Positions 1 through 7,874 of a stretch of 10,652 bases of DNA are shown one piece after another (position 1 is the first letter of the stretch; every line of letters starts with the position of its first letter). The notes beneath the pieces were generated by a model that saw only the letters and a list, made by a program, of their open reading frames with translations, was not told the origin of the DNA and did no database searches. The position numbers were made by a program, and so were the translations under genes. This DNA is from Erysipelotrichaceae bacterium. Its GTDB lineage: Bacteria; Bacillota_I; Bacilli_A; Erysipelotrichales; Erysipelotrichaceae. The stretch spans positions 1 to 10,652 of the forward strand of contig JAUNJW010000047.1 in assembly GCA_030533035.1 (NCBI GenBank), read 5' to 3'.

Positions 1-2719
1 CGCCTTCAGGCCCGAGGTCGATGATCCAGTCGGCTGACTTGATAACGTCGAGATTATGCTCGATGACAATGACTGTATCGCCGTTGTCGACAATTCTCTG
101 CAGAACCGCGATCAGCCGGCTGACATCATCGGTATGAAGGCCGGTTGTCGGCTCATCGAGGATATACAGGGTTTTCCCGGTTGCCCTCTTCTGCAGCTCA
201 CTGGCGAGCTTGACACGCTGTGCCTCACCGCCGGAAAGCGTTGTGGAAGACTGGCCGAGCTTGATATAGCCGAGACCCACATCATAGAGAGTCTGCAGTT
301 TCTTGCTGATTTTGGGATGATTGGCAAAGAAGCCCAGTGCTTCTTCAACCGGCATTTCCAGAACATCGTAGATATTCTTTCCCTTGTAGGTGCACTGCAG
401 GGTTTCTTCATTGTAGCGGCGGCCATGGCAGACTTCACACGGCACATAGACGTCCGGCAGGAAGTTCATGGAGATGACCTTGACGCCATCGCCCCAGCAG
501 GCCTCGCATCTGCCGCCTTTGACATTGAAGGAGAATCTGCCCTTGTCATAGCCGCGCAGCCTGGCTTCCGGTGTTTTGGCAAAAACATCGCGGATGTCAT
601 CGAAGACGCCTGTATAGGTGGCCGGGTTGGAACGCGGTGTGCGGCCGATCGGATCCTGGTCGATCTGGACACACTTGTCGATATTCTCAAGACCCTTGAT
701 GGAGGAGAATTTTCCGGGACGGATCTTCTGTCTGCCGAGGTTCTGCAGAACCGCCTTCATGAGAACTTCGTTGACAAGCGTGCTCTTGCCGGAGCCGGAT
801 ACGCCGGTGACAGCGATCAGCCGGCCGAGCGGGAACTTCACGTTGATGTTTTTCAGGTTATGTTCGGCCGCGCCTTTGATCTCGACGAAGGCGCCTGAGC
901 CTTTGCGCCGTTTTTCCGGAAGCGGAATGATCTTCTTGCCGGAAAGATACTGGCCGGTGATGGAGTTCTCTGTCGCCATGATTTCCTCCGGTGTGCCGTT
1001 GGCGATGACTTCGCCGCCGTGGACACCGGCGCCCGGACCGATATCGACGATCCAGTCGGAGCTCATCATGGTTTCTTCATCATGTTCAACGACAATCAGC
1101 GAGTTGCCGAGGTCTCTCATATTTTTGAGCGTTGCGATCAGCTTGGAGTTGTCGCGCTGATGGAGACCGATGCTCGGTTCGTCAAGAACATACAGAACGC
1201 CGGAAAGGCGGGAGCCGATCTGGGTGGCCAGGCGGATTCTCTGCGCTTCGCCGCCGGACAGGGAACCTGCCAGACGGTCAAGGGTCAGATATTCCAGGCC
1301 GACGTCCTTGAGGAACTGCAGACGGCTGCGGATTTCCTTCAGGACAACGTCAGCGATTTTTGTCTTTTCCGCGTCCAGCTTCAGCTGGTCAACCCACTCA
1401 AGGGCCGACACGACTGAGCGGGCTGTGAATTCGGTGATATTGGAATCGCCGACCCGGACAGAAAGAACCTTTTCATTGAGTCTTCTGCCTTTGCACTTGG
1501 GGCATTCGGACTCAATCATGAAAGAATGGTACCAGTCCTTGGACATCGCCGAGGTGGTTTCGACATATCTTCTTTCAATCAGGGATTTGACGCCTTCAAT
1601 ATAATCGTTGCGGACATAATGGTTGCCGCCGGAGGAAGTGATCGCGTATTTGATCGGATGATCGCTTCCGTAGAGGATCGCGTCCAGCTGCTTCTTTGTC
1701 ATGTTTTTGATCGGTGTGTCTTCGGAAATTTTGTATTCCTTCAGAAGAACCGCGAATGTCTGCCATTCGATGTTGTCTGTATCGACAATGTTCTTATAAT
1801 AGCGGATTCCGCCTTCGCGGATGCTCTTGTTCCTATCGGGAATCAGGTTGTCGAGATCGACTTCTTCCGTAATGCCCAGGCCATGGCAAACATCGCATGC
1901 GCCGAGCGGGGCGTTGAATGAGAACAGGCGGGGCTCAAGGCTCGGGACTGTGAAACCGCAGATCCGGCAGGCGAAATGGGAGGAGAAAGAAATCTCCTCA
2001 TCGCCGGCAATGACCGCCGCCTTGCCGTCAGCCAGGTTCAGCGCCGTTTCCATGGAGTCATTGATTCTTGAGCGGCTGTCTTCTGTTTTCACGATTCTGT
2101 CGATGATGACGTCGACGTCATGGCGCTTGTTTTTATCCAGCTCGATCTCGTCTTCCAGCATTCTGATTTCACCGTCGACACGGACTCTGACATAGCCGTC
2201 CTTGAGCAGCTTGGCAAACACATCCTTGAAGGTGCCCTTGCGGTTGCTGACAAGCGGGGCCATGATTGTCAGTCTGGTTCTCTCAGGCAGCGCCATCAGG
2301 GTGTCTGTCATTTCCTTGAGCGTCTGGCCGGTGATCGGAATGTTGTGGTTGGGGCAGTAAGGTGTTCCGGTACGGGCATACAGCAGACGGAGATAGTCGT
2401 AAATTTCCGTGACTGTTCCGACGGTGGAACGGGGGTTGTTGGATGTGGTCTTCTGGTCAATGGAAATTGCCGGGGAAAGACCTTCGATCATTTCGACATC
2501 CGGCTTCTCCACACCGCCCAGAAACTGCCTGGCATACGCAGACAGGGATTCCACATATCTTCTCTGCCCTTCGGCATAGATGGTATCAAACGCCAGCGAT
2601 GTTTTGCCGGAGCCGGAAAGACCGGTCATGACAACCAGTTTGTTTTTCGGAATATCCAGGGAGATATTCTTCAGGTTGTTCTCCTTCGCACCGCGGATAA
2701 TCAGTTTATCAAGTTCCAT
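1..2719 (-). CDS. uvrA: UvrA, excinuclease ABC subunit A (3' end beyond the window)
   Basis: UvrA is the dimeric ATPase that finds bulky DNA lesions and loads UvrB in nucleotide-excision repair. Translation on the minus strand from ATG at 2719 is open for about 906 codons to the window edge; a typical UvrA is about 940 residues, so only the C-terminal tail is missing. Visible are Walker A GLSGSGKT (33-40), a first zinc module with ACRIC and CDVC (about 250-280), signature [12 protein letters not shown] (about 486), Walker [12 protein letters not shown], second Walker A GVSGSGKS (about 638), a second zinc module with CEAC and CEVC (about 735-760), second signature [12 protein letters not shown] (about 829) and [11 protein letters not shown]. 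The start [15 protein letters not shown] is family-typical, and GGAGG lies 6 nt upstream (2726-2730). It follows mutS by 106 bp and has its own likely promoter. No Gram-positive LexA box (GAAC-N4-GTTC) is visible. Frame checks at several points show no frameshift. The identification is very secure. Confidence 0.98.
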   Translation of the reverse strand, partial: MELDKLIIRGAKENNLKNISLDIPKNKLVVMTGLSGSGKTSLAFDTIYAEGQRRYVESLSAYARQFLGGVEKPDVEMIEGLSPAISIDQKTTSNNPRSTVGTVTEIYDYLRLLYARTGTPYCPNHNIPITGQTLKEMTDTLMALPERTRLTIMAPLVSNRKGTFKDVFAKLLKDGYVRVRVDGEIRMLEDEIELDKNKRHDVDVIIDRIVKTEDSRSRINDSMETALNLADGKAAVIAGDEEISFSSHFACRICGFTVPSLEPRLFSFNAPLGACDVCHGLGITEEVDLDNLIPDRNKSIREGGIRYYKNIVDTDNIEWQTFAVLLKEYKISEDTPIKNMTKKQLDAILYGSDHPIKYAITSSGGNHYVRNDYIEGVKSLIERRYVETTSAMSKDWYHSFMIESECPKCKGRRLNEKVLSVRVGDSNITEFTARSVVSALEWVDQLKLDAEKTKIADVVLKEIRSRLQFLKDVGLEYLTLDRLAGSLSGGEAQRIRLATQIGSRLSGVLYVLDEPSIGLHQRDNSKLIATLKNMRDLGNSLIVVEHDEETMMSSDWIVDIGPGAGVHGGEVIANGTPEEIMATENSITGQYLSGKKIIPLPEKRRKGSGAFVEIKGAAEHNLKNINVKFPLGRLIAVTGVSGSGKSTLVNEVLMKAVLQNLGRQKIRPGKFSSIKGLENIDKCVQIDQDPIGRTPRSNPATYTGVFDDIRDVFAKTPEARLRGYDKGRFSFNVKGGRCEACWGDGVKVISMNFLPDVYVPCEVCHGRRYNEETLQCTYKGKNIYDVLEMPVEEALGFFANHPKISKKLQTLYDVGLGYIKLGQSSTTLSGGEAQRVKLASELQKRATGKTLYILDEPTTGLHTDDVSRLIAVLQRIVDNGDTVIVIEHNLDVIKSADWIIDLGPEG

Positions 2720-2742
2720 GGGAAACCTCCATTGAATGACAA

Positions 2743-2778
2743 GGGAATATCATTGTTCCTCAGAACCAAGATATTCCC
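2743..2778 (-). repeat. 36-nt imperfect dyad in the uvrA leader
   Basis: A perfect 9-bp inverted repeat, GGGAATATC (2743-2751) and GATATTCCC (2770-2778), encloses an inner 4-bp repeat GTTC (2755-2758) and GAAC (2763-2766) around a 4-nt loop. The two stems are separated by a 3-by-3 internal region. It lies between the predicted uvrA promoter and the uvrA Shine-Dalgarno, so it would form a hairpin in the leader RNA. No T-run follows on either strand, so it is not a standard terminator. It could be an operator, an RNA stability or processing element, or a remnant. Function unknown. Confidence 0.6.
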
Positions 2779-2793
2779 TACAATTCTATATAT

Positions 2794-2802
2794 AATATAG
2801 CA
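2794..2802 (-). promoter_or_regulatory. Predicted uvrA promoter (extended -10)
   Basis: On the minus strand the sequence TGCTATATT is an extended -10 element (TG-N-TATATT, with the hexamer at 2794-2799). No good -35 hexamer is seen at 16-18 bp, which extended -10 promoters tolerate. It would start transcription near 2787, upstream of the 36-nt dyad. No terminator separates mutS from uvrA, so read-through from mutS is also possible. Confidence 0.45.
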
Positions 2803-2825
2803 CTTAAGTTGCGTGTTGTGAGATT

Positions 2826-5351
2826 TTACGCATCTTTCTTCACAAGATCCGCAAGATCACTCAGCATCACCCACGCTTCTCTGGGGGACAGGTCGTCCGG
2901 ATTGACGGATGACAGCTTGTCCTTAAGCATTTCCGCTGTCTTGTCTTCCTTCTTCATCTCAATCAGCTGGTAGCTCTGCTGGACCACCCGGCGCTTGGAC
3001 TCCAGTTCCTTCTGAAGCCCTTTCGCCCTTTCGATCACTGAATCAGGCAGGCTGGCAAGCCTGGCCACGTTGATACCGTAGGAGTGGCCGGCCGGACCGT
3101 CCTTGATTTTATAGAGGAAGGTGACAGTTTCATTGTCCTCTTTCACCACGACATGGACATTGCGCACTGTGCCGATGGAATCCGCCAGGCTTGTCAGTTC
3201 ATGATAGTGGGTGGAGAACATTGTCTTGGCATGGATGCAGGCCGCGATGTATTCAATCATCGCCTGGGCCAGGGCCATGCCGTCATAGGTGCTGGTGCCC
3301 CTGCCGATTTCATCAAACAGGATCAGCGATTTTTCCGTGGCTTCCTGCAGCGCGCGGTTGGCCTCGGTCATTTCCACCATGAAGGTGGACTGGCCGGAAA
3401 GAATATCATCACTGGCGCCGATTCTTGTAAAGATCTTGTCAAAGACCGGCATCCGGCAGGACCTGGCCGGAACGAAGCAGCCGATCTGGGCCATGATCAC
3501 AATAAGAGCCGTCTGGCGCATGTAGGTAGATTTGCCGCCCATATTGGGTCCGGTAATCAGAAGGATATCCTTTTCCCTGTCCATATGCACGGAATTTGCC
3601 ACATAGCGGGGATTTTTCATCAGTTCATCCAGGATCGGATGACGGCCGCTGACGATATCAAGCTCATCATCTGTAAATGACGGTCTTACATAGCGGTTGG
3701 CCGAGGAGACTTCCGCCAGGGCGCCATAGCAGTCGATCTGGGCCAGGATTCTGGCCAGGCGCTGCAGCTTGGGCAGGTAGCCGCGGATTTCGTCCAGAAC
3801 TTCCTGGAACAGCTGTTTTTCAATCCGGACGGCATTCTCCTGGGCATGCAGGATCGCGTCTTCCTTTTCCTTCAGCTCAGAAGAAATATATCTTTCGCTG
3901 TTGGTCAGGGTCTGCTTGCGGACATAGCCCCATTCGTCTCTGACCTGGGCTGCCTGCAGTTTGGAGATTTCGATATAATAGCCGAATACTTTGTTGTATC
4001 CGATCTTGAGAGTCTTGATGCCGGTTCTTTCTCTTTCCTTCGCTTCAAGGCCGGCGATAAACGCCCTGCCGTTCCTCTGGATTTCCCTGGCTTCATCAAG
4101 TTCCTTGTTGTAGCCGTCGCGGAACAGGCCGCCGTCGCCGGTCTGCACAGGCGGATCGTCGACAAAGGCGTCCTTGAGTCTTTCATACAGCTGCTGCAGC
4201 GGATCGGCGGAAGTGAATTCACGGTACTCCTCACTGTCGACAGAAGCCAGGATCACCGGCACCTGGGCCAGTGTCTTTGTCAGTCTCTGGCAGTCAACCG
4301 CGTTGGCTGTATTCATCGCGCAGCGGGCAATCAGACGCTGCAGGTCATAGATTTCCGCCATGGCGTCGCGCATCTGCTGTCTCTGCATGAAGTGCTTCAT
4401 CAGCCATTCGGTTCTGTCAAAGCGCTTCTCGATCATTTCCCGGGAAACAAGCGGTTTTTCAATCCAGCGTCTGAGCTCTCTTGAGCCCATGGCGGATTTG
4501 CAGCGGTCAAGGAATGTCCATAATGTCACTGCCCGGCCGGTGTCATGCAGGGGCGTGATCAGCTCCAGATTGATTCTGGTGGAATAGTCCATGTAGAGGA
4601 TTTCTTCTTCCTTTTCAATCCGGGCCGGCTGCAGGTGCGCCAGCATATGTTTCTGGGTGACTTCCAGGTAGTTGAGCATGCGGCCGTATGACTGCAGGTC
4701 ATATTCCTTCAGGATACCGTCAGTCAGAGGCAGATATTCATTGCGGATGGAGGTTTCATCGCAATAGGAAATCACCACCTGGTATTCACGCAGTGTTTTG
4801 ATGATCTTTTCGCGGAAGCCCTTCGCCAGGACAACTTCCCTGACATTTGAGCGCAGGATGGTCTGGACCAGGGCGCTGTCCTTGTGCGGCACATCCTCAA
4901 TATAGTTTTCACCGGTGCTCATTTCTGTCACAGCCAGTGAATAGCCGTAGCCGTAGTCCGTGACAGCCGCCAGGAAGACTGAACTCTTTTCATCCGCGAT
5001 TTCTTCCATGACCGTGCCGGGGGTAATCACCCTGACAACGTCACGCTCCACAAGTCCCTGCGATTCCTTCGGGTCCGAGAGCTGCTCACAGATGGCGATC
5101 TTGTAGCCCCTGTTCACCAGTCTCTGGATATAGGATGAGACGGCGTGGTGAGGGACGCCTGCCATCGGAATCCTGTCCGGGACACCGGCAGACTTGCCGG
5201 TCAGGATCAGGTCCAGTTCGCGGCTGGCAGTTTTGGCGTCCTCAAAGAACATTTCATAGAAGTCCCCGACACGGTAAAAAAGCAGCGCGTCCGGGTACTG
5301 CTCATGTACTTTCAGGTAATGCTCGATCATCGGTGAGTATTTTTCTGCCAT
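2826..5351 (-). CDS. mutS: MutS, DNA mismatch repair ATPase
   Basis: MutS recognises base mismatches and small loops and, as an ATP-switched sliding clamp, recruits MutL. The 841-residue product has the usual MutS1 length. The mismatch-reading F-Y-E sits at residues 31-33 within GDFYEMFFEDA, followed by the conserved PMAGVPHHA and CEQLSDP. The ATPase has Walker A GPNMGGKS (about 601-608), Walker B LILFDEIGRGTST (about 676-688) and STHYHEL (about 713). I chose the ATG at 5351, not the in-frame ATG at 5372. GAGGG (5357-5361) lies 5 nt before the former. The latter has no ribosome binding site and would fall between the predicted -10 and the transcription start. The C-terminus has the helical PREAW-type end; an obvious beta-clamp motif is not evident. 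The gene ends with TAA and has no visible terminator before uvrA. mutL, a common downstream partner in Bacillota, is not next to it. Confidence 0.98.
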   Translation of the reverse strand: MAEKYSPMIEHYLKVHEQYPDALLFYRVGDFYEMFFEDAKTASRELDLILTGKSAGVPDRIPMAGVPHHAVSSYIQRLVNRGYKIAICEQLSDPKESQGLVERDVVRVITPGTVMEEIADEKSSVFLAAVTDYGYGYSLAVTEMSTGENYIEDVPHKDSALVQTILRSNVREVVLAKGFREKIIKTLREYQVVISYCDETSIRNEYLPLTDGILKEYDLQSYGRMLNYLEVTQKHMLAHLQPARIEKEEEILYMDYSTRINLELITPLHDTGRAVTLWTFLDRCKSAMGSRELRRWIEKPLVSREMIEKRFDRTEWLMKHFMQRQQMRDAMAEIYDLQRLIARCAMNTANAVDCQRLTKTLAQVPVILASVDSEEYREFTSADPLQQLYERLKDAFVDDPPVQTGDGGLFRDGYNKELDEAREIQRNGRAFIAGLEAKERERTGIKTLKIGYNKVFGYYIEISKLQAAQVRDEWGYVRKQTLTNSERYISSELKEKEDAILHAQENAVRIEKQLFQEVLDEIRGYLPKLQRLARILAQIDCYGALAEVSSANRYVRPSFTDDELDIVSGRHPILDELMKNPRYVANSVHMDREKDILLITGPNMGGKSTYMRQTALIVIMAQIGCFVPARSCRMPVFDKIFTRIGASDDILSGQSTFMVEMTEANRALQEATEKSLILFDEIGRGTSTYDGMALAQAMIEYIAACIHAKTMFSTHYHELTSLADSIGTVRNVHVVVKEDNETVTFLYKIKDGPAGHSYGINVARLASLPDSVIERAKGLQKELESKRRVVQQSYQLIEMKKEDKTAEMLKDKLSSVNPDDLSPREAWVMLSDLADLVKKDA

Positions 5352-5356
5352 ATCTT

Positions 5357-5361
5357 CCCTC
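5357..5361 (-). promoter_or_regulatory. mutS ribosome binding site (decides the start)
   Basis: GAGGG on the minus strand is 5 nt upstream of the ATG at 5351, and no comparable site precedes the longer in-frame start at 5372. This supports translation from MAEKYSP. Confidence 0.6.
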
Positions 5362-5374
5362 AAAAAGCCCATTC

Positions 5375-5383
5375 ATTATAGCA
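5375..5383 (-). promoter_or_regulatory. Predicted mutS promoter (extended -10)
   Basis: TGCTATAAT on the minus strand is a perfect extended -10 (TG-N-TATAAT, hexamer 5375-5380). A TTAACA-like element lies upstream but at about 20 bp, which is too far for a standard -35. The start would be near 5368, giving a leader of about 17 nt to the ATG at 5351. The upstream region overlaps the terminator of the preceding operon. Confidence 0.55.
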
Positions 5384-5387
5384 CAGC

Positions 5388-5414
5388 AAAACGGCTTCCC
5401 TGTTAAGGAAGCCG
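5388..5414 (-). terminator. Rho-independent terminator of the nadK-PTS unit
   Basis: On the minus strand, CGGCTTCC and GGAAGCCG form a perfect 8-bp stem (5407-5414 with 5392-5399) with a 7-nt loop, followed by TTTT (5388-5391). It begins 12 nt past the PTS-like stop codon. The T-run is short but the stem is strong. Confidence 0.8.
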
Positions 5415-5426
5415 CATGTTAAGCAA

Positions 5427-6986
5427 TCAGTTTGTATTGACGGAACGGATGGAATCGCGGATCGCTGTTGTGACGCCCATCCGGATCATTGTGCTGGCTG
5501 CGCCGAAGCAGATGACATAGCCTGCCCTGGTTTCATAGATTCTGAAGGCTCCCATCTTTTTGAGCCTGTCCATGTCAGCCTTGTTGGGATCGTAGACGCT
5601 CAGTGTCATTGAACTGATGCCCGACTGGGTCATCTTGATATTCTCCACGCCGCCGGCCGCCTTGATCGTCGCTTTGACAAGCCGCTCCCGGTTGCCGTTG
5701 TCGAACAGGTCAATGGCCATGTGCCGGAAGTAAAGCCGTGTCACCAGGAAATAGATCACCATCGAAATCACGCCTGCCGCTGCCACATACAGAAGTGTCT
5801 GGGACAGGGACGGATACTGGATGTAATTCAGATATTCGGGAAGAGTTCCCGGCAGGGCTGTGATCGTGGATGTGTCAGTTGACGCGTAGCCGAGATACAT
5901 ATGCAGGCTCTGGCATATGGCGTAAAGAATCGCTGTATAGCCGAGATGGAACACAAACAGCAGCGGACACAGCAGCACCAGCATCAGTTCCAGCGGCAGC
6001 AGTGTTCCGCACACCAGCGAAGCGGCTGACGCGATCAGGCAGGTGATGCGCAGCCTTCTGCGTTCCATGGCGTCGGTATGCAGGGAATACATGGCCCAGA
6101 TCATGCCCGGCACCGCGAATATGTTGAGAATGTAATACGGTGTAAAGAAACGGCCTGCCATTCCGACCAGTGCGTTGGAAGGAAGCTGGTTTGTCCAGAT
6201 ATTGACGTCGCCGGCAATGGAGACACCGGCCAGGTTGACCCAGGAACCGCCGGCGTTTGTATACCAGAACGGCGTCCTGATCAGGGTGCCGAGATTCATC
6301 ACGCCCAGAAGACGGTTCATGATTCCATACAGGCCGAGGTTGACCGGGTTGGAAGTATCAACGCTGATAAAGCGGATCACACGCTGGATGAAGGCGATGA
6401 AGAACGGCCACACAAAGCTGACCGCGACGCCTGAGAGAGCACACAGGAACACAGTCCTGATCGCCACGGAGGCTTCTTTGGAAATGAAAGCGAAAATACC
6501 GTCTTCATTCCGTTTGCGGGTACGGTTGTAAGACCAGTTTGTGATGGCAGCCACAATGACTGTAGCGACAACGCCGGTCTGCAGGGGATAGTGAACCCCC
6601 TGGTTGAATGCCGGGATCGAGGACCGTGATACGCTCATGCCCAGAATGCTTGAATATGCCGTTGCCGGCAGGTCCGCTCTTGTAAAGAAGATGGTCGCTG
6701 CCAGAAATGCCAGATAGCCGGCCAGGGCGGAAAGCACAGTTGTGCCGGATCCGCTTCTTCTGGTGACCAGACGGATCAGGAAGACCAGCGGGAAACAGAC
6801 GATGACAAAGCGTCCGCCGGTCATAAACATCTCAGCTGCCGCCCTGACATATTCACTGGTGATATATGCCGAAATTCCAAGTGCCGGGTTGGTCAGCAGG
6901 TTGCCGGTGCCAAGCATGATAAACGCGATTAAAATGATTTCCAGCGGAAATTTCAATATTTCATAAAAGGAACGCCAGTTTCTCAT
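5427..6986 (-). CDS. PTS glucose-family IICB-like membrane protein lacking the catalytic cysteine
   Basis: The 519-residue protein resembles a glucose/maltose/GlcNAc-family PTS permease. About ten hydrophobic segments (roughly 15-32, 60-75, 86-102, 137-150, 178-200, 215-235, 282-300, 312-328, 334-357, 398-416) form a IIC-like domain that includes GDVNIW and a FAVPGMIWAMY stretch resembling the IIC FGLP-AMY region. Residues about 434-512 match the IIB fold: AAGGVENIK, DPNKADMDRLKKMGA, GYVICFGAAS. The IIB phosphocysteine motif (normally DACxTRLR) reads QSGISSMT, so the cysteine position is G456. The IIC GLHH motif aligns to GTLI (233-236) and GITEPIEF to GTLLPLEL (327-334). An ordinary phosphotransfer cycle is therefore unlikely. 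The frame is intact, with GGTGAG shortly before the ATG. It lies 28 bp after nadK and ends at a terminator, suggesting co-transcription. It could be a transporter that has lost phosphorylation, or a membrane sensor. Family call is fairly sure; function unknown. Confidence 0.85.
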   Translation of the reverse strand: MRNWRSFYEILKFPLEIILIAFIMLGTGNLLTNPALGISAYITSEYVRAAAEMFMTGGRFVIVCFPLVFLIRLVTRRSGSGTTVLSALAGYLAFLAATIFFTRADLPATAYSSILGMSVSRSSIPAFNQGVHYPLQTGVVATVIVAAITNWSYNRTRKRNEDGIFAFISKEASVAIRTVFLCALSGVAVSFVWPFFIAFIQRVIRFISVDTSNPVNLGLYGIMNRLLGVMNLGTLIRTPFWYTNAGGSWVNLAGVSIAGDVNIWTNQLPSNALVGMAGRFFTPYYILNIFAVPGMIWAMYSLHTDAMERRRLRITCLIASAASLVCGTLLPLELMLVLLCPLLFVFHLGYTAILYAICQSLHMYLGYASTDTSTITALPGTLPEYLNYIQYPSLSQTLLYVAAAGVISMVIYFLVTRLYFRHMAIDLFDNGNRERLVKATIKAAGGVENIKMTQSGISSMTLSVYDPNKADMDRLKKMGAFRIYETRAGYVICFGAASTMIRMGVTTAIRDSIRSVNTN

Positions 6987-7014
6987 TTTCTCACCCCGGT
7001 GCTGTTCAGCCTGC

Positions 7015-7800
7015 TCAGAACAGGCTCTTCAGTCTGTCAAAATAGGATACCTTCCTGCCTCTGATCATATGGACGGAGGCAGTCTGGCAGATGTGGATCC
7101 GGATGGATTCTACTTCATCGATCCGGTAGACGTCGGCGTCGCAGCCGATAATGGCATCATGGAATGAAGGCGAACGGAATTCCAGTTCAGTGTCCCCCTT
7201 CAGAATAATCGGTGCTTCCAGTGAACGGTATTTGGAATGGTGAATGCCCGCCATTTCCGTCAATTCAATAAAGTCCAGCCCTTCCTGGATCACAGCCCCG
7301 CCAAGAGAACGGTTATAGGCAGTGGAACCCAGCTGGGTGCAGACGCATAAGCCGGTGCCGCGGAAGGTTTCGAACTTTTCACCGTTGACATAAACATCGA
7401 TCAGCTGTGTCCGGGCTGAGTTTTCAACCCGGATCTCATTGATCGCGTTGTGCTTATGGGTGTCATATTCCACCTGCAGCAGCGGATAGGTTGTGATCTC
7501 ATACGCCCCGCTCAGGAAAGTTTCCATGAATTCCTCATACTCGGTGTCCAGATAGTCAGTATAAAATCCGAGCGTTCCGGTATGGATGCCGTAGAACAGC
7601 ACCTTGTCCAGATTCTTCTTGTGTTTCCTCAGGATAGAATGGACGGCGTAAATGAATGTGCCGTCTCCGCCGATGACAAAGCAATAGTCAGGCCAGTCCG
7701 GGTTGTATTCATACCCGGCCATTTTCAGATCTGCTATTGTTCTGTGCTTCAGCTCCTCTGATATCTCATCAGGTCTTGCGATGACTGTGAATTTTTTCAT
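7015..7800 (-). CDS. nadK: NAD kinase (ATP/polyphosphate-dependent, Firmicutes type)
   Basis: This cytosolic enzyme phosphorylates NAD to NADP, the only de novo route to NADP(H). The 261-residue product has the usual length for Bacillota. Visible are the GGDGT phosphate-binding motif (44-48, in FVIGGDGTF), GTLGFYTD (75-82), the NAD-binding NE pair (121-122, in AINEIRVE) and the glycine-rich GSTAYNRSLGGAV (158-170). The segment before it reads RGTGLCVCTQLGSTAY, where most family members have an Asp and STPTGSTAY; T149 occupies that Asp position. The ATG at 7800 has only a weak GGGG upstream. It begins 74 bp after the metG stop, beyond the metG terminator, so it probably has its own promoter; a TATACT at about 7828-7833 is possible but has no convincing -35. 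The stop is 28 bp before the PTS-like gene, with no terminator between. The function is secure despite the substitution. Confidence 0.95.
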   Translation of the reverse strand: MKKFTVIARPDEISEELKHRTIADLKMAGYEYNPDWPDYCFVIGGDGTFIYAVHSILRKHKKNLDKVLFYGIHTGTLGFYTDYLDTEYEEFMETFLSGAYEITTYPLLQVEYDTHKHNAINEIRVENSARTQLIDVYVNGEKFETFRGTGLCVCTQLGSTAYNRSLGGAVIQEGLDFIELTEMAGIHHSKYRSLEAPIILKGDTELEFRSPSFHDAIIGCDADVYRIDEVESIRIHICQTASVHMIRGRKVSYFDRLKSLF

Positions 7801-7847
7801 TGTAGTGACCCCATTATGTATTTAGTATACACAACACTTTCCGATTG

Positions 7848-7867
7848 AAAAAGCCGCTGAGCGGCTT
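7848..7867 (-). terminator. Rho-independent terminator of metG
   Basis: On the minus strand AAGCCGC and GCGGCTT form a 7-bp stem with a TCA loop (7851-7867), followed by a T-run. It starts 7 nt past the metG stop, so metG appears to be transcribed alone. Confidence 0.9.
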
Positions 7868-7874
7868 ATTCTGA

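Noticed and set aside
56..898. Long plus-strand open frame opposite uvrA (about 280 codons)
   Set aside because: It is antisense to well-conserved uvrA codons, has no plausible ribosome binding site or family motif, and arises from the codon bias of the real gene.
2755..2766. LexA (SOS) box upstream of uvrA
   Set aside because: The palindrome is GTTC-N4-GAAC, not the Gram-positive GAAC-N4-GTTC, so a standard LexA site is not supported.
2743..2778. Dyad upstream of uvrA as a mutS terminator
   Set aside because: There is no T-run on either strand, and it lies downstream of the predicted uvrA start, so it is better treated as a leader or operator element.
3084..3680. Plus-strand open frame opposite the mutS ATPase domain
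   Set aside because: It is a mirror of conserved mutS sequence and has no recognisable protein features.
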